DNA of 64,000 bases from NCBI RefSeq assembly GCF_023159225.1, contig NC_063162.1, positions 87,387,438-87,451,437 on the forward strand, read 5' to 3'. The notes under the pieces are model-generated. The model was given only the letters and a program-made list of their open reading frames with translations. It was not told the origin of the DNA and searched no databases. The position numbers and the translations under genes were made by a program. How positions within the stretch are numbered: position 1 is the stretch's first letter; each line of letters begins with the position of its first letter. The stretch is from Perognathus longimembris pacificus (lineage: Eukaryota; Chordata; Mammalia; Rodentia; Heteromyidae). Shown piece after piece: positions 58,093 through 64,000 of the stretch.

Positions 58093-58390
58093 ACTATGTG
58101 TGTATATGTATGTACATATGTGTGTGTATATATATGTGTGTAGATATATAGTGTTCTGTACAGTTTATATAATATATAGCATATATATTATACATAGAAT
58201 AAACTATATAGTTTATATTATATATTTAGTTTTTCTATATATATACTATATACTAAACACATGCTTAGTATATATAGAGTAATAAATATACATAGTACAT
58301 ACTATATACAATTAGTATATATAGCATATAATACTATTTAGTATATAAATATACCACATATTGTACTATATACACACAAATGATAAAATG
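58090..58390. repeat. AT-rich low-complexity block
   Basis: About 300 bases dominated by TATATA, TATACTA and ATATAGT units with many short inverted repeats, about 570 bases upstream of GSDME exon 5. Confidence 0.9.
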
Positions 58391-58604
58391 TATGGTAAAA
58401 CTAATAGAATGGCTATTAATAGAATGTGTGTACACACCAATATCACCACAAACACCACCAGTCTATTTTTGTGATATCACAGTGGCTATATATTAGAGAG
58501 GAACTTTTTGGTTTCATTAATTATTCCATTATGGGACCATGTGATACATATGATCTGTTGACCAAAATATAATTAATTTATATGATACCTATTTATTTAT
58601 TTAT

Positions 58605-58808
58605 GTGCCAGAAGTGGGGCTTGAACTCAGAGCCTCATGATCTTGCTTGGCTCTTTTTGCTCAGGTTTCACCTTCTATCACTTGAGCCATGCCTCCACTT
58701 CCATCTGATTAAGGAGATCAGAGTGTCATGGACTTTTCTGCCCAGGCTGGCTTTGAACCTCAGCCTCCTGAGTACCTGGGATTACAGGTGTGAGCCACTG
58801 GTGCCCTG
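58605..58808 (-). mobile_element. SINE family B, minus
   Basis: GTGCCAGAAGTGGGGCTTGAA...TTACAGGTGTGAGCCACTGG. It ends about 150 bases before exon 5. Confidence 0.92.
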
Positions 58809-58959
58809 ACACGTTCTAGGGCCTCGCAGGTCCTTATCTCTGCCAGCTCCTCTTTCCTACCTGGCTCCATGATCATCTCCCCAGCATGCTTGTTGTATGC
58901 ATGGTGGGTGACAGGGAGTGGAGGAATGAGCATGGGGGGGTGTGTCTTCTCGCTCACAG

Positions 58960-59080
58960 GTGTCAGCCATGGAGGATGGGAATGTTGTCAAGGACAGCAA
59001 TGTGGCCCTGGAGATCCCAGCTGCTACCACCATTGCCTACGGCATCATGGAGCTGTATGTGAAACAGGACGGCCAGTTTG
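58960..59080 (+). CDS. GSDME: GSDME coding exon 5 (residues 193-232 plus 1 base)
   Basis: The acceptor CGCTCACAG ends at 58,959 and the strong donor TTTG|GTGAGT follows 59,080. The peptide reads VSAMEDGNVVKDSNVALEI then PAATTIAYGIMELYVKQDGQF, close to human. It is the last window exon of the N-terminal pore-forming domain. The caspase-3/granzyme B site (DMPD, around residue 270 in human) lies in the next exon, which is not in the window. The exon ends in phase 1, so the following exon must begin with two bases completing a Gly or Glu-type codon. Confidence 0.96.
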
Positions 59081-59521
59081 GTGAGTGCCATGTCCCGAGG
59101 AGGCTGAAGGACCCTGAGTTCCCTCAAGATGTACACTTGTAGGGGACTCTTCTGCTTGGGGGTCATGAGGAGAGATGGAAGACATAGAAGATGAATTTGA
59201 GAGCAGCCCAGCATCTGAGCCCTGGCTGGGCAGCCCTGGGGGACGGGGTTGTGAGGCAAGTCCTGGGTGGAGCTCTTTCTTGAGATGTTGGTGTGGGGTG
59301 CAGTTTTGCCTTCAGGGCCAGGAGAAGCCAGTGACTCCACAGTAAGCCAGACGGATTGCCAGCACCACTCTCCTCAGTGCGGAATCTTGCCCTTTCATCT
59401 TCTCCCTTGGAAGGAGAAAGGCGCCCCCTGATGGGGCTAGAGTGAGTGGTCAGCTCGACTAGGTGGAGGAAGTACCGCATGGCAGCCATTGACTCTCTCC
59501 CACCTTCGCTGTAACAGGTTC

Positions 59522-59790
59522 CTAGTATGACTCTAATGGCTCATGCTTGTGATCCCACATGAGATCTGAGGATCCTGGTTCGAAGCCATCCCAAGCAGAC
59601 AAATCCTTCAGACTCACATCTCCAGTTAACCAATATGTCCAACTAAAAGCTGGAAGTGGGGGTGTGGCTCAATGGGTAGAGCTCCAGCCTTGGGTAAAAA
59701 AAAGTTAAGCAAGAGCATGAGGCCCAGAGTTCAAGCCCCAGTACCCTTGTACATGTGCACATATGCATGCATGTGCATGCACACACACAA
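59522..59790 (+). mobile_element. SINE family B, plus, with (GCAT/CA)n tail
   Basis: CTCTAATGGCTCATGCTTGTG...GAGTTCAAGCCCCAGTACC, then GTGCACATATGCATGCATG and (CA)n. Confidence 0.9.
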
Positions 59791-60552
59791 TTATAACATA
59801 AAGCAAATGACTAAAACTATCATCTGACCCTCCACTGCCATCACAAGCCTGTCACTGTCACTTGAAGGCAAGCAAGGCTTTTGTCTCATTCATGTCCCCT
59901 CATCTTAGAGGCTCAAGGCCCCTTCTCTCTCAGTCTCAATGAGAAGAGGTTGTGCTGAGCCCAACAAATTGCTTCATGAGGTCCAGAATGAGTCAGTCTA
60001 CCAGATTGTCATTACCCTTTTTGGGTATGGTAATGCCATTATGGCACTGTTTCTAAAAGTTATCATGTAGAAGCTGCTTCCATCTCACAGATGGAAGGAC
60101 AGTGCATCTGCTTTGCTCTCCAGGGCTGAGTGGAGTGTGTGGAGGTGAGGCAAGGTGGGTGGGTCCTGGCCCAGGCCCAGCTCCTGAGCTGGTCAGGGGG
60201 ACTGTGCAGGTCACAGTACATCATTCACAGTTGGGGTACTGTTTGTCATTTTCCTTAGAGAGTGGAAGGAGGCACACAGTAGTACTATGCATGCGTCTCC
60301 TGCTGTCTTCTCTCCCCTCATCCTCTTCCCTCACCTGCTCCAGTGAAGTAGGTTCAAGACAGTAATTACATGAGACAGTTTCCCACCCCCTCGGGGACAA
60401 ACCAGAGACGCAGACACTGGACATAGTGGCCTGATGGGACCCTGTCCTCACCTCCTGGGTGCTGGGGACTTGGGTTCCTTGTGACTCTTCTTGAGGCAAG
60501 CCAGCATTTGGGGAAGTGCAAGCAAGAAGACGTCAGGTTGGTTTTTTAATGT

Positions 60553-60718
60553 GTGCCAGGGCTAGTGCTTGAGCCACAGCATCACTTCTGGCTTTTTGGT
60601 AGTTAATTGAATATAAGAATCTCATAGACTTTCTTGCTGAGATGGCTTCTAACCATGATCCTCAGACCTCAAGCTCCTGTGCAGCTAAGATTTCAGATGG
60701 GAGCCACTGCCCTCCCGT
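60553..60718 (-). mobile_element. SINE family B, minus, shortened
   Basis: GTGTGCCAGGGCTAGTGCTTG...AGATTTCAGATGGGAGCCACT. Confidence 0.85.
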
Positions 60719-61462
60719 TGAAGATGTCAGTGTTAAAGTTCAGAGAGATCAGTGTTGAGGAACACGAAGACCTGCAGGAATCGCAAGCTCCATGCACTGT
60801 GTGCAAGGTTTCTCCTTCAGGTGGACTGTTGTGCGGGCGAGTGGATTACTCCTGCTTCCAGGACGAGCAGCTGTGTGCCCATCCTGGTGCTGGGCCTTGC
60901 ACTTCTGTGCAGCTGGATCTGGCCAGTGTGCCAACCATGCTTTATTGAGATATAATGGACAGATAACATGCTAGAAATGTTCAGTGTGTACAGGGATATT
61001 TGCTATCATATACACTGTGAAGTGACTGCCACAGTCAAAGTGGTCAACATATCCATTACCTGACACAGGTACCATTTGTGGAGAGAGAAAGAGAGACACA
61101 GAGAGAGAACGTTGAGGATATGTGCTCTTGGCAAATCTCAAGTAAATATTTTTTAGTTGTAGACTTTAATTGCATATTTATGAGCTATAATTTAATGTTT
61201 AATGTTTCAGTGTATGCCTACGTTGAAATCAAATCCATCACCTCATGCATTTGCTAATTCTTTATGGCAATTATATTCTAAAACCTCTTTTTTAGCTATT
61301 CTGAAATACACAGTTAACCTTATTGTTAACTAGCTACCATCTATTCTAAAAAAAACCCCAATGATTTATTCTTCCCATCTAACGGACCTCCTATGCATTA
61401 ACACCCTCTTTCCATCTTCCTCTGGGAACGAACATTCTGGTTTTCTGTTTGTTTGTTTATTT

Positions 61463-61543
61463 TCTTGTGGTACCAAGGATTAAACTCTGGTCTTTGGGAT
61501 TACTAGGCTCGTACGCTGCCAATTGAGCGATACCTCTAGTCCT
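61463..61543 (-). mobile_element. tRNA-type SINE monomer, minus
   Basis: GTGGTACCAAGGATTAAACTC...GCCAATTGAGCGATACCTC, nested in old L1. Confidence 0.65.
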
Positions 61544-61703
61544 TCTGTTCTGTTCTTCTAGAACATCAGTATTCTTTAAATCTTATATGTGGTGAGATGT
61601 GGGGTAATACGGTGTTTATCTTTCTGTGTTCACTCAGCATATTGTCCTTCCTCTGTGTTATCTGAATGATAGGATTTCACACTTCTTTTATGACTAACAT
61701 TCA

Positions 61704-61712
61704 CACACATAT

Positions 61713-61744
<32 letters not shown>

Positions 61745-61745
61745 G
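61704..61745. repeat. (CA)n(TA)n microsatellite
   Basis: CACACATATACACACACAC followed by about 11 AT units. Confidence 0.95.
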
Positions 61746-63652
61746 CTATATTTTCTTTATCCGTTCATCTGTGGGGCATTTAGGTAGATTGCAAGTCTTG
61801 ACTAATAACATAGTAGTATTAACTATTGTCACTACTATATACTAAAACTCCAGAACTCAACAACAGAAACTTATAACTAATCATCTCTCCTCATTCTTCT
61901 GCCAGTCACCACTGTTTTCTGTTCTCTGCTTCCTTGAGTTTGACTATTTTTTAGATTCCAAGTAAAAGAGTGTGAACACAGAATGTGTGTCTATCTGTGT
62001 CTGGCACATAATGTATTCCAGGTTGTTGCATATTGTAAATGGTGAGCTTCATCTTTTTTTAAGGCTGAATAGTATTCCATTGTGGACATATATTTTCTCT
62101 GTTCATTCATTCTTGGACACTTATTTCTATATCTTCACAACTATGAATAATGTACCATTGTGGTGAGCTCTTTTAAAATCTTGGTGCATACCAGCAGCCG
62201 CCCCTTGGCTCCTTATGGACCCTTGGTGGCTGGAGGGACAGGCAAGGAGTTTTGGCCTATCCTGCCCAAGGCTCTGTGGGGTAGCCTGCCTCTTTCAGGG
62301 TGGCTTCTTTCTTCTCACAAGGGCCTTTGAAAGACACACAGCCTTGTGTGGCCCGCTCTCCTGTTTGCATTTTAATTTGGAGCCTTTTATCTCAGCTGGC
62401 TTTTGCTGTGTTTGAAAATAAACTCCTCATTGTGCTGCCAAGAAAAGGCACCCTGGGACTAGCACAGCGATCTCTGGACTCAGTTCCTGCTGCCCCATGG
62501 CCCTTGCCCTCTGCGCAGTGCCATGCTGGGCATTCGGAGCATCCCTTGCCCAGATTGCAAACCACTCATGCATTTGTGTTGTTCTGGTTGTCAGTTTTTT
62601 CCTTTGCTTGCCCATCTGTGCCTTCTGTCACTCTTGCCCCAGAATGTTCTGGTTCTGCCCCAGGGAAACAAGCCTGCAGGGGCTGGAAGGACCCTCTCCT
62701 CCCCCCTCCGGTGGCCTGACCTTGACAGTGACCCTGGTGTCCTTTGTTTTTCCCTGATGGTCCAGGGCTGCATCCAGCTGCCTGCATTCCGTGGCCCTTT
62801 CCTTCTGCAGCAGCTCACCCGTGGGGAACTGAAGGCTAGTCACAAATGGTCCTTTCGTGTTTTGAACTTTACCCAATGCTTTTGTTCCCTGGTCCTTGTA
62901 TTTGCCTGTCCTTTCAGCATGAGCTTCAGATCTGACTAACCTAGGCTGGGAAGCCATAGCACACCCTGTTCCCCAATCTGTGTCCCTCGCCCCAGGCTGG
63001 CCGGTGCCTCTGGGAGCTTCCCAGCCTTCCGCCAGCTGCATCTAACCAGCTCGTCTGCTTCTCTCTCTCCTGCTCCATCCCAGCGCTGCACCCAATGTGA
63101 TGTTTAAACATCACATGGTAAGTGTGCTTCTAAACCACCGACCCACTCACATGAAGGCCCTCAACCTGTGCCTATAGGGCTCTTCCTCTACACTGCCATC
63201 CACCTGGCGATCCCCCCAAAGTGAACCCACCTCCAGGAAGCGTGCCCTGGTCCCCCCAGGCCCAGAGTGTGTCTCCACGGAACCCTCACGGCTCTTCAAG
63301 GCACTGTCCGTGAACCTTTTAGCCATGATGGGATTTGGGACAGGAGACCCCAAAGAATTTGAAAGTGAAGGAATCTGAAGAAATGGCAGAAGCCAGAAGG
63401 TCACTCTGACCTTCTGTGAAGCAGGGGACAAGTTCCAGGATTTCCTGACCCTCCCATCGGGGGAGAGAGGTGCCCAGTCCCTCTCTGCCTGTGGGAAAGA
63501 TGTTCCCTAATCTATGAGGACACAGAGGAATGTGAGCACGAGCAGCTTCCTAGGTTCACACGGCCACTCGGCGTTGTTGGTTTGTCATCTGTTTTGTCTT
63601 ATGCTTTTCTTCCTCATTCCATTTTTCATCGAACCTAGCATACCATTACCCA

Positions 63653-63778
63653 GGTGAGGTGGGCATAGTGGTACATGCCTATAATCCCAGCACTCAGGGG
63701 ACAAGGCAGGAGGCCAGCATGAGCTATAGAGTGAGACTCTGTCTCAAATAAACCAAAGCCAAATAAAGAAAACAAGGA
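63653..63778 (+). mobile_element. B1-type SINE monomer, plus
   Basis: GGTGGGCATAGTGGTACATGC...ATAATCCCAGCACTCAGG...GAGTGAGACTCTGTCTC and an A-rich tail: classic B1 form. Confidence 0.88.
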
Positions 63779-64000
63779 AACAGAAATGGTCAGGTATCAC
63801 ATTCTCTGGGTTCTTATTTCCTTAGGAGAGTTCCTGTGTAAGGGAAAATGTCTATGAAATGGATGTGTATGCCTTTGTGTTGTTAATCCGCCTTTGGTTA
63901 CAGTGGCCTTCCCTGTGAATCCAAGATGGTTTACTTTTATTTTATGGCTTTGTTTTTATTCCATTCCTTTGTTTTGGTGCCCAATATTACGAACTAGAAG

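Larger units (their letters stand above)
56050..58959 (+). other. GSDME: GSDME intron 4
   Basis: About 2.9 kb with GT...AG ends. It holds SINEs at 56,738, 57,014, 58,022 and 58,605 and an AT-rich low-complexity block at 58,090-58,390. The remainder shows nothing recognisable. Confidence 0.9.
60935..62165 (-). mobile_element. ancient L1 3' region, minus
   Basis: TTTATTGAGATATAATGGACA...TGTGAAGTGACTGCCACAG...TTTTAAGGCTGAATAGTATTCC...GTTCATTCATTCTTGGACAC...AACTATGAATAATGTACC follows the antisense of old mammalian L1 3' ends. It is interrupted by a tRNA-type SINE at 61,463 and a CA/TA repeat at 61,704-61,745. Confidence 0.75.
59081..64000 (+). other. GSDME: GSDME intron 5 (start)
   Basis: No stretch here encodes the expected next GSDME segment, so the intron continues past the window. 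It holds SINEs at 59,522, 60,553, 61,463 and 63,653 and an ancient antisense L1 at 60,935-62,165. The parts 59,085-59,520, 59,780-60,550 and 62,170-63,650 are unique-looking, without a recognised gene. Confidence 0.8.

Noticed and set aside
59081..64000. GSDME exon 6
   Set aside because: I looked for the expected continuation with the caspase-cleavage linker and found none. The open frames at 62,215-63,041 do not resemble gasdermin.

Overview
This is a mammalian, almost certainly rodent, genomic window. It is dominated by interspersed repeats and holds parts of two genes in the same orientation. Nothing bacterial, viral-episomal or CRISPR-like is visible. The two abundant young SINE families are (A) a dimer of two tRNA-derived units and (B) a B1/7SL-like unit joined to a tRNA-like unit. 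From memory these resemble the SINEs of geomyoid rodents (kangaroo rats, pocket mice, gophers). The species call is inference; the rodent call is firmer because B1-type monomers are also present.

Layout. 1-1631: end of the last intron of OSBPL3 (oxysterol-binding-protein-related protein 3), with an L1 inserted into a SINE. 1632-1728: last coding exon of OSBPL3, whose C-terminus is readable, followed by a probable long 3'UTR to about 5.4 kb. 5.4-27 kb: intergenic, packed with SINEs, MaLR-type LTR remnants, old L1 and L2 pieces and microsatellites. 27.0-28.2 kb: a CpG island with GC boxes and no TATA box, carrying the likely non-coding exon 1 of GSDME (gasdermin E, formerly DFNA5). 31,345-59,080: GSDME coding exons 2-5, with introns full of repeats. 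59-64 kb: start of intron 5, including an old antisense L1. The next exon is not in the window.

The gene order OSBPL3 then GSDME, head to tail, matches the human 7p15 arrangement as I remember it. GSDME is an executioner of secondary necrosis/pyroptosis: caspase-3 or granzyme B releases its N-terminal pore-forming domain. The four exons join in a continuous frame (phases 1, 2, 0, 1), have canonical splice sites and encode residues 1-232 of that domain. The cleavage linker and autoinhibitory C-terminal domain lie beyond the right edge. OSBPL3 is a lipid-transfer/sensing protein; no functional link to GSDME is implied beyond neighbourhood.

I found no undescribed gene system. The most interesting material is repeat biology: paired L1 3'-end insertions with target-site duplications, a tandem pair of SINEs sharing one target site, and microsatellites at SINE tails. 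An unexplained long open stretch on the minus strand in GSDME intron 3 also deserves a search.
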